From Salinimicrobium gaetbulicola (GTDB lineage: Bacteria > Bacteroidota > Bacteroidia > Flavobacteriales > Flavobacteriaceae): DNA of 64,000 bases. Position 1 is the stretch's first letter. Every line of letters starts with the position of its first letter. Location: assembly GCF_042676025.1 (NCBI RefSeq), contig NZ_JBHTJP010000035.1, positions 496,001 to 560,000 on the forward strand. The letters run 5' to 3'. A program made the position numbers and the translations under genes. Below the pieces are notes generated by a model. It had not been told where the DNA came from and ran no database searches. It saw only the letters and a list, made by a program, of their open reading frames with translations. Positions 17,188 to 25,513 of this stretch are shown one piece after another.

Positions 17188-17670
17188 TTATTCTTCACCC
17201 TTGCCGTCATTTCCGGGAATGGACTCGGGCCAGGATTTTCGATAATCCTGCATGGTATTTTCATAGTTCTTTGCTAAAGCCTGGGCTTCCTTTTCAGAAT
17301 ACACTTTTTTAGCCTTTTTGAAAAAATCTTCTTCTTCGTCGTCCAGATGATGTTCTACCTGCTCCACTAATTTTTCTACTGTAGCCAGCCAATGTGGTGA
17401 GCTCATGTCGGTTTCTTCAAGCTCATGGATCAATTCGTCCATTTCATGATGCTCGGCCATCCCATGTCTGGCGTCTTCCTGCATTTTATCGGTATCAATA
17501 AGAGGAGAATAGAAATAGCGTTCTTCGGCAACGGCATGTACTTCCAGCTCTCTTCTTAACTTTTTCCAGAGCTCTTTTCTTTCTTCTGAATTACCAGAGG
17601 TTTTTACAATTTTATAACACAGATCTCTCTGGATCTCGTGATCTTTTTTGATGGCTTCGTAAATTTTCAT
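17188..17670 (-). CDS. Hemerythrin-domain protein
   Basis: A 160-residue four-helix protein with the spaced His/Glu pattern of HHE hemerythrins: H11, H45 with E49, H74/H75, H107/H108 and nearby acidic residues. Such domains bind a di-iron centre and are used for oxygen or nitric-oxide sensing, storage or repair of Fe-S damage. It is a stand-alone domain, so a soluble cytoplasmic protein is expected. The next minus-strand genes upstream encode a DUF2892 protein and a membrane peptide. This gives a small stress-like cluster, though the 214-bp gap argues for separate transcripts. Confidence 0.87.
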   Translation of the reverse strand: MKIYEAIKKDHEIQRDLCYKIVKTSGNSEERKELWKKLRRELEVHAVAEERYFYSPLIDTDKMQEDARHGMAEHHEMDELIHELEETDMSSPHWLATVEKLVEQVEHHLDDEEEDFFKKAKKVYSEKEAQALAKNYENTMQDYRKSWPESIPGNDGKGEE

Positions 17671-17884
17671 TTTCGCTTTTTTAAGGTCAGAGTACTTTCT
17701 TTTCTTTTAAAGATAGGAAACTTCACTTGTTAAAGCTAACCCATAGTCGCCTTAAACCACTGTTAGGGACTCTTTTCACAAAACTTTATAAATAGTCCTC
17801 CCAAAAAACTTCAGCAGTTGAAATCAGGATATTTTTTTACTTCTGGTATGCCCAAAATTGACTTCTGAAGCTATCTATTAATGA

Positions 17885-18094
17885 TTACTTAATCTTCGAC
17901 GGGCAGGTATTTAGTCCGAAAAGGGTGTACAGCGGACAAAAACTAATTAAACTGGTGAGTACAAAAACGCCGGCAAGAACTAATAAAACAATGCCCAAAG
18001 TGCCGGTGATCATACCATTGAAATACAGTGTTGCAATGATTGCAGCGATTATTATCCTGATAATTCGGTCTGCGGTTCCCATATTTTTTTTCAT
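17885..18094 (-). CDS. DUF2892 (YgaP-like transmembrane) protein
   Basis: A 69-residue inner-membrane protein with two hydrophobic helices (about residues 9-27 and 33-52) and the ending SFCPLYTLFGLNTCPSK. The paired cysteines in FCPLYTLFG...TCP are a hallmark of the DUF2892 family, which is found alone or fused to rhodanese domains and linked to sulfur and redox stress. ATG at 18094 opens the typical MKKNMGTADR; a longer frame upstream overlaps a better small gene. It lies 11 bp behind a 31-residue membrane peptide on the same strand, so the two are probably one transcript. Confidence 0.85.
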   Translation of the reverse strand: MKKNMGTADRIIRIIIAAIIATLYFNGMITGTLGIVLLVLAGVFVLTSLISFCPLYTLFGLNTCPSKIK

Positions 18095-18105
18095 TTTGAA
18101 AGCTT

Positions 18106-18201
18106 TTAGTTGGATGAATATTGAATCAGCAGAACAATGCCAGTTATTATTGCCATGCATAATATACACACAAGTAGAAGTTTTACGGCTTTGTGCTTCA
18201 T
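18106..18201 (-). CDS. 31-residue single-helix membrane peptide
   Basis: A small open frame starting ATG at 18201 and stopping TAA at 18106. The product begins MKHKAVK, then a hydrophobic stretch of about 20 residues (LLLVCILCMAIITGIVLLI) with two cysteines, and ends QYSSN. The basic N-terminus followed by one helix fits an inner-membrane peptide with the C-terminus outside. It ends 11 bp before the DUF2892 start, which is normal operon spacing, and a CRP/FNR-like palindrome lies about 43 bp upstream. It is a candidate gene based on composition and spacing; homology was not tested. Confidence 0.55.
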   Translation of the reverse strand: MKHKAVKLLLVCILCMAIITGIVLLIQYSSN

Positions 18202-18243
18202 GATCCTTTTCGCTAAAATTAGTTCAGAATTATATCCCGTAAA

Positions 18244-18257
18244 GTGACGAAGGTCAC
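18244..18257. promoter_or_regulatory. CRP/FNR-like palindrome
   Basis: GTGAC-GAAG-GTCAC is a perfect palindrome whose core GTGA-N6-TCAC has the spacing of Crp/Fnr-family operators. It lies upstream of the membrane peptide/DUF2892 pair and just past the 3' end of radA. A degenerate -7 box (TAATTCTG on the minus strand, 18225-18232) lies between it and the start codon. Confidence 0.5.
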
Positions 18258-18269
18258 CTTGCTTGTATT

Positions 18270-19637
18270 TTATCCGAACAGGTAACTTACTACATCTTCG
18301 ATCTTTGATACCTTCTGAATCGTGATGTTGAAATTACTTTTAGGGATCTTGCTTTGTTTTGATACAATGATGGTACTGAAACCTAATTTTTCAGCTTCGA
18401 TGATTCGTTGTTCGACACGTGTCACGGGCCTTACTTCTCCTGCTAGGCCTACTTCGGCCGCAAAACAAATATCCTTTGGTACCGCGATATCTTCATTTGA
18501 GCTTAAGATCGCGGCAACTACAGCAAGGTCCAAAGCTGGATCATCAACCGAAATTCCTCCTGTAATGTTCAGGAAGACATCTTTTGCACCTAATCTGAAA
18601 CCCGCTCGTTTCTCAAGCACCGCCAGCAACATGTTTAATCTTTTTGAATTGTAGCCTGTAGCCGAACGTTGAGGGGTGCCGTAAACAGCTGAACTTACCA
18701 AAGCCTGGATCTCTATCATTAAAGGACGCATTCCTTCAAGGGTGGCTGCTATCGCGGTTCCGCTGAGGTCTTCCTCGGTTTTGGAAATGAGAATTTCCGA
18801 AGGATTACTTACCTCACGCAGTCCGTTTCCTTGCATCTCATAGATCCCAAGTTCATTGGTAGAACCAAACCTGTTCTTATGCGCTCTCAGGATGCGATAT
18901 ACATGATTTCGATCGCCCTCGAACTGAAGTACGGTATCAACCATGTGCTCCAGTATCTTTGGTCCTGCGATGCTACCTTCTTTGGTGATGTGGCCGATAA
19001 GAATGACCGGTACAGAAGTTTCTTTAGCATATTTGATCAGCTCGGCTGTACATTCCCTGATCTGGGAAATACTTCCGGGACTGCTTTCGATATAATCGCT
19101 GTGAAGCGTCTGAATAGAATCTATGATCACGATCTCAGGTTCCAGTTTTTCTATTTGCTGAAAAATGTTCTGAGTCTTGGTCTCGGTTAAAATATAACAA
19201 TTGCTGGAGGCAGGATTGATCCTTTCTGCCCGCATCTTGATTTGTTGCTGACTTTCTTCTCCTGAAACATACAAAGTCCGGTAGTTCAGGTGCAGGGAGA
19301 TCTGTAGTAACAAGGTACTTTTCCCAATTCCGGGTTCCCCGCCCAGAAGTGTAAGTGAACCGGGAACAATTCCGCCTCCCAGGACGCGATCCAGTTCATG
19401 GTTGTTTGTGTTGAGTCTTTCTTCTTTGGAAACTTCAATTTCAGAAATTCGAAGCGGCTTAGCTACCCGTTTTACAGGAGCGGCAGAAGTGGCAGATTTC
19501 CAGTCTTTTTTCTCCTCTTTTTGAAGGACTTCCTCAACTAAGGTATTCCATTCCCTGCAAGAGGTACACTGGCCCTGCCATTTAGAATGTTGCGCCCCGC
19601 AATTCTGGCAAAAAAAAGTAGTTTTTGTCTTAGCCAA
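18270..19637 (-). CDS. radA: DNA repair protein RadA
   Basis: A 455-residue RecA-family ATPase that promotes branch migration and processing of recombination intermediates. In order: zinc finger C10, C13, C24, C27; Walker A GGEPGIGKST at 99-108; the RadA signature KNRFG at 254-258; and a C-terminal Lon-protease-like domain (AKDVFLNITGGISVDDPALD). All features are intact. The start is a TTG (19637); no in-frame ATG lies near it. It follows the hydrolase-like gene by 12 bp and is the last gene of a minus-strand unit that begins with panC. Confidence 0.96.
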   Translation of the reverse strand: MAKTKTTFFCQNCGAQHSKWQGQCTSCREWNTLVEEVLQKEEKKDWKSATSAAPVKRVAKPLRISEIEVSKEERLNTNNHELDRVLGGGIVPGSLTLLGGEPGIGKSTLLLQISLHLNYRTLYVSGEESQQQIKMRAERINPASSNCYILTETKTQNIFQQIEKLEPEIVIIDSIQTLHSDYIESSPGSISQIRECTAELIKYAKETSVPVILIGHITKEGSIAGPKILEHMVDTVLQFEGDRNHVYRILRAHKNRFGSTNELGIYEMQGNGLREVSNPSEILISKTEEDLSGTAIAATLEGMRPLMIEIQALVSSAVYGTPQRSATGYNSKRLNMLLAVLEKRAGFRLGAKDVFLNITGGISVDDPALDLAVVAAILSSNEDIAVPKDICFAAEVGLAGEVRPVTRVEQRIIEAEKLGFSTIIVSKQSKIPKSNFNITIQKVSKIEDVVSYLFG

Positions 19638-19649
19638 TATTTCCTGGTT

Positions 19650-20795
19650 TTAGTACCCGTATTCTTTTTTAATCAATTCGGCTTTCCTAATCATGAAATC
19701 GGCAGTGATGAAAGCAGCTTCTTTTTTATCATAAGAACCTTCATACATTCTCATGGCCTTTTTTGTCTTTCCGGTCTCCTCAAGAGATTTAGCGATATAA
19801 TAACTTCCTAACATGGAGTCAGGATCCTGCTCCATTGCCAATTTCCCCAGTTTTTCCAGGTCATCCCAATTCTCTTTGTGCTCAAGGGCTTTCCCAACGG
19901 CTAAAAAGTCATTTAACCGCACCGGAATGTTCAGACCGTACAGGTTCTTAATAATGTTATATTTCTTAGTCAGGTAATTGTATGGCGAAGCATCTGCCGC
20001 TTTAATTTCCTCGTACTCATCTAAACTGATAGGTTTGTAAGCTTCAAAGATCTTTTCCAATGCTCTTGGGATGGCGTGAGCTACCAGTGAGTAATGGAAT
20101 GGCTTTTCAAAATCATCAAATTGATAATGAAGGTTCTCATTTTCTAAAGTACTAAGTGAGTAGTCCAGTTTTTTGATGTACTCCCTCAATTCGGCAACAT
20201 CATTTGAGGCGGTTGCCAGATAGAACCATTTATCTGAACGGGTATCGCTCAGCGCCTGGTATAGACGGGTGGCCATTTCAGGGGAAAGATCGGGACTTAG
20301 GTTTATGTATGCCTGGAATAAAGGATTATCCTTAAACAGGTAGAAGTTTGCGAAGTTAGCCGTAAGGTCATGTCCGGCGATTACGTTAAAGTTAGTAGTT
20401 CGATAGTTTCGGTTCAGGAAAGGGAATAATTCAGCCCCGATAAAATCGAAGAAATTCTTACCTGATTTGGCCGGGAAATACTGAATGTCGTTGTAAAAAG
20501 TGTCGGCTCTTCTGCTTCTTGACTGGTTGATACCCACAACAATGGCTTCGGGAATATCATCCCAGTAAGAGAAATAATCTACGTTTCCGGCAAATGGTTC
20601 AAATAGGTAATCTCCGTCAAGAACTAATATGACGGGATAATACTTTTCTGAGTTCTCGTCATAGTTGCGCGGAAGTTGAATTTTTAATTGCCTCTCCTCT
20701 CCTAAAAGTGTGGAGTTGATAGTCTTGTAAATAGTCTGTGAGTGAGATAATTGGGCGGCAAAAAAAATAGCTAGGAATAGATAGATTTTTGACAT
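19650..20795 (-). CDS. Secreted esterase-like protein with altered nucleophile and TPR tail
   Basis: A 381-residue protein with a signal peptide (residues 1 to about 19, ending LSHSQ) and an esterase D/Fes-like alpha/beta hydrolase domain (PRNYDENSEKYYPVILVLDG, then NRNYRTTNFNVIAGH). In this family the nucleophile elbow is normally G-H-S-x-G-G; here it reads GHDLTA, with Asp143 in place of Ser. The C-terminal 90 residues carry TPR-like helices (EKLGKLAMEQDPDSMLGSYYIAKSLEETG). It may therefore be a non-catalytic or altered hydrolase in the periplasm. It is the fourth gene of the panC-panD-flippase-radA unit. Confidence 0.78.
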   Translation of the reverse strand: MSKIYLFLAIFFAAQLSHSQTIYKTINSTLLGEERQLKIQLPRNYDENSEKYYPVILVLDGDYLFEPFAGNVDYFSYWDDIPEAIVVGINQSRSRRADTFYNDIQYFPAKSGKNFFDFIGAELFPFLNRNYRTTNFNVIAGHDLTANFANFYLFKDNPLFQAYINLSPDLSPEMATRLYQALSDTRSDKWFYLATASNDVAELREYIKKLDYSLSTLENENLHYQFDDFEKPFHYSLVAHAIPRALEKIFEAYKPISLDEYEEIKAADASPYNYLTKKYNIIKNLYGLNIPVRLNDFLAVGKALEHKENWDDLEKLGKLAMEQDPDSMLGSYYIAKSLEETGKTKKAMRMYEGSYDKKEAAFITADFMIRKAELIKKEYGY

Positions 20796-20830
20796 AAGCT
20801 TGGGGGGTTTTATACGGCCAATATATATAA

Positions 20831-21799
20831 TTATTTCTTCTGATTAAAAACCGGAAGGAATAATAGCGAAAAACCACCAAGAATGATCACTAAGATTGTT
20901 TGCGAACCCCAAACGATCCAGCCAAACGCCTCACCTGCTTGCTGATTGATCCCGAAAAGCAATAATACAGCTCCCATTGCCAGGGGGTAAACTCCAATCC
21001 CGCCATTGGTAGTAGAAATGGCAAATGAACCCACTATGAAGGCTGCCATAATTCCGGCTATTGATAGAGGTATGGTTTCTGGAATCGTGAATTTGATAAC
21101 ATAAAACATCAGGAGGTACATGACCCAGATGAAAAGGGTATGGAATAAAAATGCCTTTTTGCGCTCCATTTTCAGGATGCTCTTCATGCCTTCCAAAAGA
21201 CCTCTTGCAAAATTCCTGATCTTAACCATGAATGGGTGTTTTGATCTTTTCACAAGCTTCAGAAAAATTACCCCAAGTAAGATGGCAACGAAAATGGTGC
21301 CTACTGAAATAAATGGATTGATATTCTGGGTCTCAAAATAGGTAAGGAGTCCTTCGGTTTGAATGAGCAGTCCTGCGATGACTATAAGCAGCAACATGAT
21401 CAAGTCGGCGATCCTTTCAGAAACGATGGTGCCAAAGGCTTTATCAAATGGAATGTCTTCGTAAGTAGAGATAGTGGCGCCTCTTAATACTTCTCCTGAG
21501 CGTGGCACTCCTAGATTGGCCAGATAACCGCCCATCACGGCCATAAAACTGTTGGCGAATTTTGGTTGGTATCCCATGGGTTCCAGCAGAAATTTCCATC
21601 GGTAAGCCCGGGACATATGTGCTAAGATTCCGAAGAAAAGTGATAACATCACCCATTTTAAATCGGCAACCAGGATATTGTTCCAAAGTTCTTCTCTTTC
21701 CGAAGGGGTAGCGCTGCTAAGAGAATACCATATCAAAAAAACTCCCAGCAAAAGTGGGAGTAAATTTTTTGTAATCTTGATAAGTTTCTTTTTGCGCAC
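20831..21799 (-). CDS. Flippase-like / LPG synthase transmembrane-region family protein
   Basis: A 322-residue integral membrane protein of the UPF0104 (lysylphosphatidylglycerol synthase TM region) family. About eight hydrophobic helices are visible; family-type segments are SRAYRWKFLLEPMGY, PRSGEVLRGATIS and STTNGGIGVYPLAMG. There is no C-terminal synthase domain, so a lipid or polyprenyl-linked substrate flippase role is more likely than aminoacyl-lipid synthesis; this is inference. It starts with GTG at 21799, directly next to the panD stop codon with no spacer, so translation is probably coupled. Confidence 0.85.
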   Translation of the reverse strand: MRKKKLIKITKNLLPLLLGVFLIWYSLSSATPSEREELWNNILVADLKWVMLSLFFGILAHMSRAYRWKFLLEPMGYQPKFANSFMAVMGGYLANLGVPRSGEVLRGATISTYEDIPFDKAFGTIVSERIADLIMLLLIVIAGLLIQTEGLLTYFETQNINPFISVGTIFVAILLGVIFLKLVKRSKHPFMVKIRNFARGLLEGMKSILKMERKKAFLFHTLFIWVMYLLMFYVIKFTIPETIPLSIAGIMAAFIVGSFAISTTNGGIGVYPLAMGAVLLLFGINQQAGEAFGWIVWGSQTILVIILGGFSLLFLPVFNQKK

Positions 21800-22150
21800 T
21801 TATTTTAAAAGATTGTTCTCTTCATTAGGGAAAACCAGTGCGGGTTTGAAAGCTTTTGCTTCTTCAAGCTCCATGATAGCGTAGGTGATGAGGATCAAAA
21901 TATCCCCTTTTGCCACTTTACGGGCTGCTGCGCCGTTCAAAGTGATCTCACCACTTCCCCGGGTTCCGGGAATTGCATAAGTTTCCAGTCTTTCCCCGTT
22001 ATTATTATTGACAATTTGAACTTTTTCACCTTCCACAATATTTGCAGCATCCATAAGATCTTCATCAATGGTTATACTACCAATATAATTAAGATCTGCT
22101 CCAGTTACCTTTACGCGGTGTATTTTTGACTTAACAACGTGTATTTGCAT
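21800..22150 (-). CDS. panD: Aspartate 1-decarboxylase
   Basis: A 116-residue pyruvoyl enzyme that converts L-aspartate to beta-alanine for pantothenate and coenzyme A. The self-cleavage site Gly24-Ser25 is present in NYIGSITID, where Ser25 becomes the pyruvoyl group. Further motifs: KIHRVKVTGADL, ETYAIPGTRGSG and LNGAAARKV. Length is as usual. It follows panC by 7 bp, so the two beta-alanine-using steps are co-expressed. Confidence 0.97.
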   Translation of the reverse strand: MQIHVVKSKIHRVKVTGADLNYIGSITIDEDLMDAANIVEGEKVQIVNNNNGERLETYAIPGTRGSGEITLNGAAARKVAKGDILILITYAIMELEEAKAFKPALVFPNEENNLLK

Positions 22151-22157
22151 TCCTTGC

Positions 22158-23006
22158 CTAATTTAAAGCTATGTTATCAATTAACCTAATATCACCGGAG
22201 TAAGCGGCAATAAAGGCCCTGTATTTTTCACCTTCTATTCTATTCTGAACGGTCTTCAATGTATCTGCGTTGGCGATCTCAAAATACTCGAGATCAAGAT
22301 CTGCTTCTTCTTTGAACCGCTCTGTTACCCAATGGGTTAGTTCTGTTGCACTTTTTGTGCCAAAATCTTCTTTGACCTGCAACAGGATCTGGTAAATAAC
22401 CGATGCGCTTTGTCGCTGACTTTCGCTTAACCTTTCATTTCTTGAACTTCTGGCCAGTCCCGAGACTTCGCGGTCTATGGGGCAGCCAATTATCTCAATA
22501 TTAAGATCCTGTTTTTCGACGAGTTTTTTAATGATCTGTAACTGCTGATAATCTTTTTCTCCGAAGTAAGCCTTATCGGGCTCTACCATTTCAAAAAGCT
22601 TCTTTACAACTGTGCCTACTCCGTTGAAATGCCCGGCCCTAAATTTCCCCTCCATTTCATTTTCGAGTCCGTCGAAAGAAAATTCTTCTGAAAGTATCTC
22701 TTTTCCGTAGATTTCATCAGCTGCAGGAGAAAAAATGATGACATCTTCACCTAATTTCCCTATCCTTTCAACATCTTCCTCCAGTGTGCGGGGATATTTT
22801 TTAAGATCCTCGGGATTGTCGAACTGGGTAGGATTGACAAAAATGCTTACCACTACCTTATCACAGGAGGCTAAAGCTTTTTCTATGAGTGAGATGTGGC
22901 CCTGGTGAAGCGCCCCCATAGTTGGGACAAACCCAATGCTTAGGCCCTGTCTTTTTAAGGCCTGAATTTGGTTTTTTAGAGACTGCTTCTCCTTTAAAAT
23001 CTGCAT
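22158..23006 (-). CDS. panC: Pantothenate synthetase
   Basis: A 282-residue enzyme that joins pantoate and beta-alanine using ATP. Motifs: PTMGALHQGHISLIEKA (ATP-binding HxGH), VSIFVNPTQF, FGEKDYQQLQ and RSSRNERLS (KMSKS-like position). All catalytic segments are present and length is normal. It is the first gene of a five-gene minus-strand unit, with a promoter box 24 bp upstream. panB is not in the window. Confidence 0.97.
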   Translation of the reverse strand: MQILKEKQSLKNQIQALKRQGLSIGFVPTMGALHQGHISLIEKALASCDKVVVSIFVNPTQFDNPEDLKKYPRTLEEDVERIGKLGEDVIIFSPAADEIYGKEILSEEFSFDGLENEMEGKFRAGHFNGVGTVVKKLFEMVEPDKAYFGEKDYQQLQIIKKLVEKQDLNIEIIGCPIDREVSGLARSSRNERLSESQRQSASVIYQILLQVKEDFGTKSATELTHWVTERFKEEADLDLEYFEIANADTLKTVQNRIEGEKYRAFIAAYSGDIRLIDNIALN

Positions 23007-23029
23007 ATTATTGTAAAATTAACAGCGTG

Positions 23030-23037
23030 CAAACTTA
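23030..23037 (-). promoter_or_regulatory. Promoter -7 box of the panC unit
   Basis: On the minus strand the sequence reads TAAGTTTG, an exact TAnnTTTG match, 23 nt before the panC ATG. It lies back to back with the plus-strand box at 23069-23076. Confidence 0.5.
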
Positions 23038-23068
23038 ATATAATACTGGCAATCTGCATAAAAATTTG

Positions 23069-23076
23069 TATTTTTG
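23069..23076 (+). promoter_or_regulatory. Promoter -7 box of the GT5-like gene
   Basis: TATTTTTG, an exact consensus match, about 40 nt before the ATG at 23116. It probably drives the GT5-like, DUF4270 and glmS genes. Confidence 0.5.
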
Positions 23077-23115
23077 CGTGTTTTTATTTCACAACAGCAT
23101 TAAAGCAGTGAACCT

Positions 23116-23928
23116 ATGAAAGAAAAGAGGATATTATACGTATCATCTGAAGTTATTCCCTACTTACCCGAAACTGAGATCTCATCTATGTCTTTTGAAG
23201 CCCCCAGAATGGTTAACAACCAAGGTGGCCAAATACGCATATTTATGCCTCGTTTCGGAAATATTAATGAGCGCAGGCATCAACTCCATGAAGTGATCAG
23301 GCTCTCGGGGATGAATCTAGTGATCAACGATCTTGATATGCCTCTAATAATTAAAGTTGCTTCCATTCCGAAAGAAAGAATGCAGGTTTACTTTATTGAT
23401 AACGAAGATTACTTTAAAAGAAAGGCGACACTTACCGATGAAGAAGGGAATTTATTTCCTGATAACGACGAAAGAGCGATTTTTTTCGCGAAAGGTGTTA
23501 TTGAAACGGTGAAAAAACTAAATTGGGCCCCGGATATTATCCATGTGAATGGTTGGCTTTCATCCTTACTGCCATTATATCTTAGGAATTATTACGGAAA
23601 TGAACCTTTGTTTAATTCTGCAAAAATTGTAACCTCTGTATATAATCAGGACTTTGATGGTACTTTAGATAATGATCTTTATAAGAAGATATTATTTGAC
23701 GGACTTGAAAATGAGCAGGTGAAGCACCTTAAAAAGCCTACATATGTGAATATTATGAAAACGGCAGTAGATAATTCAGATGCTGCTATCATAGCCGGAG
23801 ATAATATTCCTGAAGAACTTAAAAAATATCTTAGTAAGCTTGGAAAGCCTGTTCTGGAATATAAGAATAGAGAAGAGTTTGCGCAGGCATATCAGGATTT
23901 CTACACAACAAAGGTCCTGACAGAATAG
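23116..23928 (+). CDS. GT5 (glycogen synthase-like) N-terminal-domain protein, probably non-catalytic
   Basis: A 270-residue protein that matches only the N-terminal Rossmann half of bacterial glycogen synthase; the usual length is near 480 residues. The opening RILYVSSEVIPYLPE fits the GlgA start, but the ADP-glucose-binding KTGGL motif is replaced by PETEISS at about 18-24. The HAHDWH motif is replaced by HVNGWL at 143-148. The nucleotide-sugar-binding C-terminal half is absent. It is therefore unlikely to make glycogen. It precedes a DUF4270 lipoprotein gene by 22 bp and glmS, suggesting an envelope-linked operon. It is usually labelled glycogen synthase. Confidence 0.8.
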   Translation: MKEKRILYVSSEVIPYLPETEISSMSFEAPRMVNNQGGQIRIFMPRFGNINERRHQLHEVIRLSGMNLVINDLDMPLIIKVASIPKERMQVYFIDNEDYFKRKATLTDEEGNLFPDNDERAIFFAKGVIETVKKLNWAPDIIHVNGWLSSLLPLYLRNYYGNEPLFNSAKIVTSVYNQDFDGTLDNDLYKKILFDGLENEQVKHLKKPTYVNIMKTAVDNSDAAIIAGDNIPEELKKYLSKLGKPVLEYKNREEFAQAYQDFYTTKVLTE

Positions 23929-23950
23929 ATTTAATTGAAGAAATAAACGA

Positions 23951-25507
23951 ATGAATATAAAGAACACGATGTTGAAAATGACAACAGTTATTGCTGTTGT
24001 TTTTTCTTTTGTAGCATGTGAAGACGATTTTGAAACAGTTGGCGGGAATATAATTGGTGAACCCGGCTTTAATGCAGAACTGTATGATGAAGCTGAAATT
24101 TCGGCTTATACAAATACACTTGCTCCTGTTCAAACGAATAACCTGCCTGTGAATCTTTTGGGTCATTTTACTGATCCTGTTTTTGGAGATCAGGTTGCCA
24201 GTATTTACACGCAATTATCTTTAGGTGCTACCAGTCCTGAATTTGGTACAGATCCTGTTTTGGATAGTGTGGTACTGAATATCCCTTATTTTTCTACGGA
24301 ATTAGAAAATGACGCGGATGGGAATGCTCAGTATAAGATAGACTCCCTATATGGAGAAGGACCAATAAAGCTGAGTGTTCTGGAATCCAGCTTTTTCTTA
24401 AATAATTTTGATCCAGAGACTAATTTTGAGCAGGCGCAGAAATATTATTCCGATCTTGGAACCCAAATCGAAGAAAATCTTACCGGAGCAGTTCTTTATA
24501 AAAATGAAAGCTTCGAACCTTCTGCCGAGGAGATCGTAGAGATTACTTCTACTGATACCACTAAAACAGGTCCGGCCCTTAGAATTAAACTGGATAATAC
24601 CTTTTTCCAAACTAAGATCCTTAACAAAGAGGGGTCTGATGTATTGGCAAGTCAGAATAGCTTCAGAAATTACCTTAGAGGAATTTATCTTAAAGCTGAA
24701 AAGATCGGGGCTGATGGTTCCATGGTGATCTTCAATATGGCCCAGGCAAATGCCGGAATTACAATGTATTACACTGTAAAGGAAGCTGATGTTGATGATA
24801 TAGATGAGGATGAGGACAAAGACGAGTTAGTTGATACTCCAAAATCTTTCAAGCTTTCTTTCGGTTCTTCAAAAGTGAATACATTTGAACAGAACACCCC
24901 ACAATTTCCGGAATCTTCTAATTTATATTTGAAAGGAGGAAAAGGAAGCATGGCGGTAATTGAATTATTCAGTGGGCTTGATTCTAATGATGACGGAATT
25001 TCAGATGAATTGGAATTTCTTCGTGAAAACAACTGGCTTATCAATGAGGCGAACTTGGAATTCTATGTGAATAACGAATTGGCTTCAGGATTAAATCAGC
25101 CGGAGAGAGTACTAATTTACGATCTTAATACTAATGCGGTTCTTGTGGATTATGTATTCAATACTCCTGGGACACCAAACCCTTTAAATTCTCCTGCAAA
25201 TAATAATCATCTTGTGCCGTTGAAAACAGATGAAAATGGGAATGGGGTCGTTTATAAGGTAAGGATTACGAAACATGTAAATAATATCCTTAATAATGAT
25301 GTTGACAATCCTAAATTGGGATTGGTGGTTACCCAGAATGTGAATATACTTTCAAATTCGGCCGTTAAACAAACCGAAGAATCAGTTGTGAAGAGGGTTC
25401 CGGCGGGATCTGTTATTACGCCTGAGGCTACAGTTTTGTATGGTCCCGATGCGGAGGATGATGCGAAAAGATTGAAATTGAAAATTTACTATACTGAATC
25501 TAAGTAA
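23951..25507 (+). CDS. DUF4270 lipoprotein
   Basis: A 518-residue predicted lipoprotein with lipobox FSFVAC (Cys24) preceded by a basic, hydrophobic signal. The pattern LLGHFTDPVFG followed by ASIYTQLSL and DSVVLNIPY is characteristic of DUF4270, a Bacteroidota family of large secreted lipoproteins without known function. The body is beta-rich with an acidic insert (DEDEDKDEL at about 280). It lies between the GT5-like gene (22 bp) and glmS (6 bp), so all three are probably one transcript. The family call is confident; the role is unknown. Confidence 0.85.
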   Translation: MNIKNTMLKMTTVIAVVFSFVACEDDFETVGGNIIGEPGFNAELYDEAEISAYTNTLAPVQTNNLPVNLLGHFTDPVFGDQVASIYTQLSLGATSPEFGTDPVLDSVVLNIPYFSTELENDADGNAQYKIDSLYGEGPIKLSVLESSFFLNNFDPETNFEQAQKYYSDLGTQIEENLTGAVLYKNESFEPSAEEIVEITSTDTTKTGPALRIKLDNTFFQTKILNKEGSDVLASQNSFRNYLRGIYLKAEKIGADGSMVIFNMAQANAGITMYYTVKEADVDDIDEDEDKDELVDTPKSFKLSFGSSKVNTFEQNTPQFPESSNLYLKGGKGSMAVIELFSGLDSNDDGISDELEFLRENNWLINEANLEFYVNNELASGLNQPERVLIYDLNTNAVLVDYVFNTPGTPNPLNSPANNNHLVPLKTDENGNGVVYKVRITKHVNNILNNDVDNPKLGLVVTQNVNILSNSAVKQTEESVVKRVPAGSVITPEATVLYGPDAEDDAKRLKLKIYYTESK

Positions 25508-25513
25508 TAAATT

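Noticed and set aside
17671..17884. tRNA or small RNA in the 214-bp gap near the hemerythrin gene
   Set aside because: No cloverleaf, no T-loop GTTCRA sequence and no strong terminator hairpin was found.
25508..25513. glmS ribozyme or riboswitch before glmS
   Set aside because: There are only 6 bp between the DUF4270 stop and the glmS ATG.
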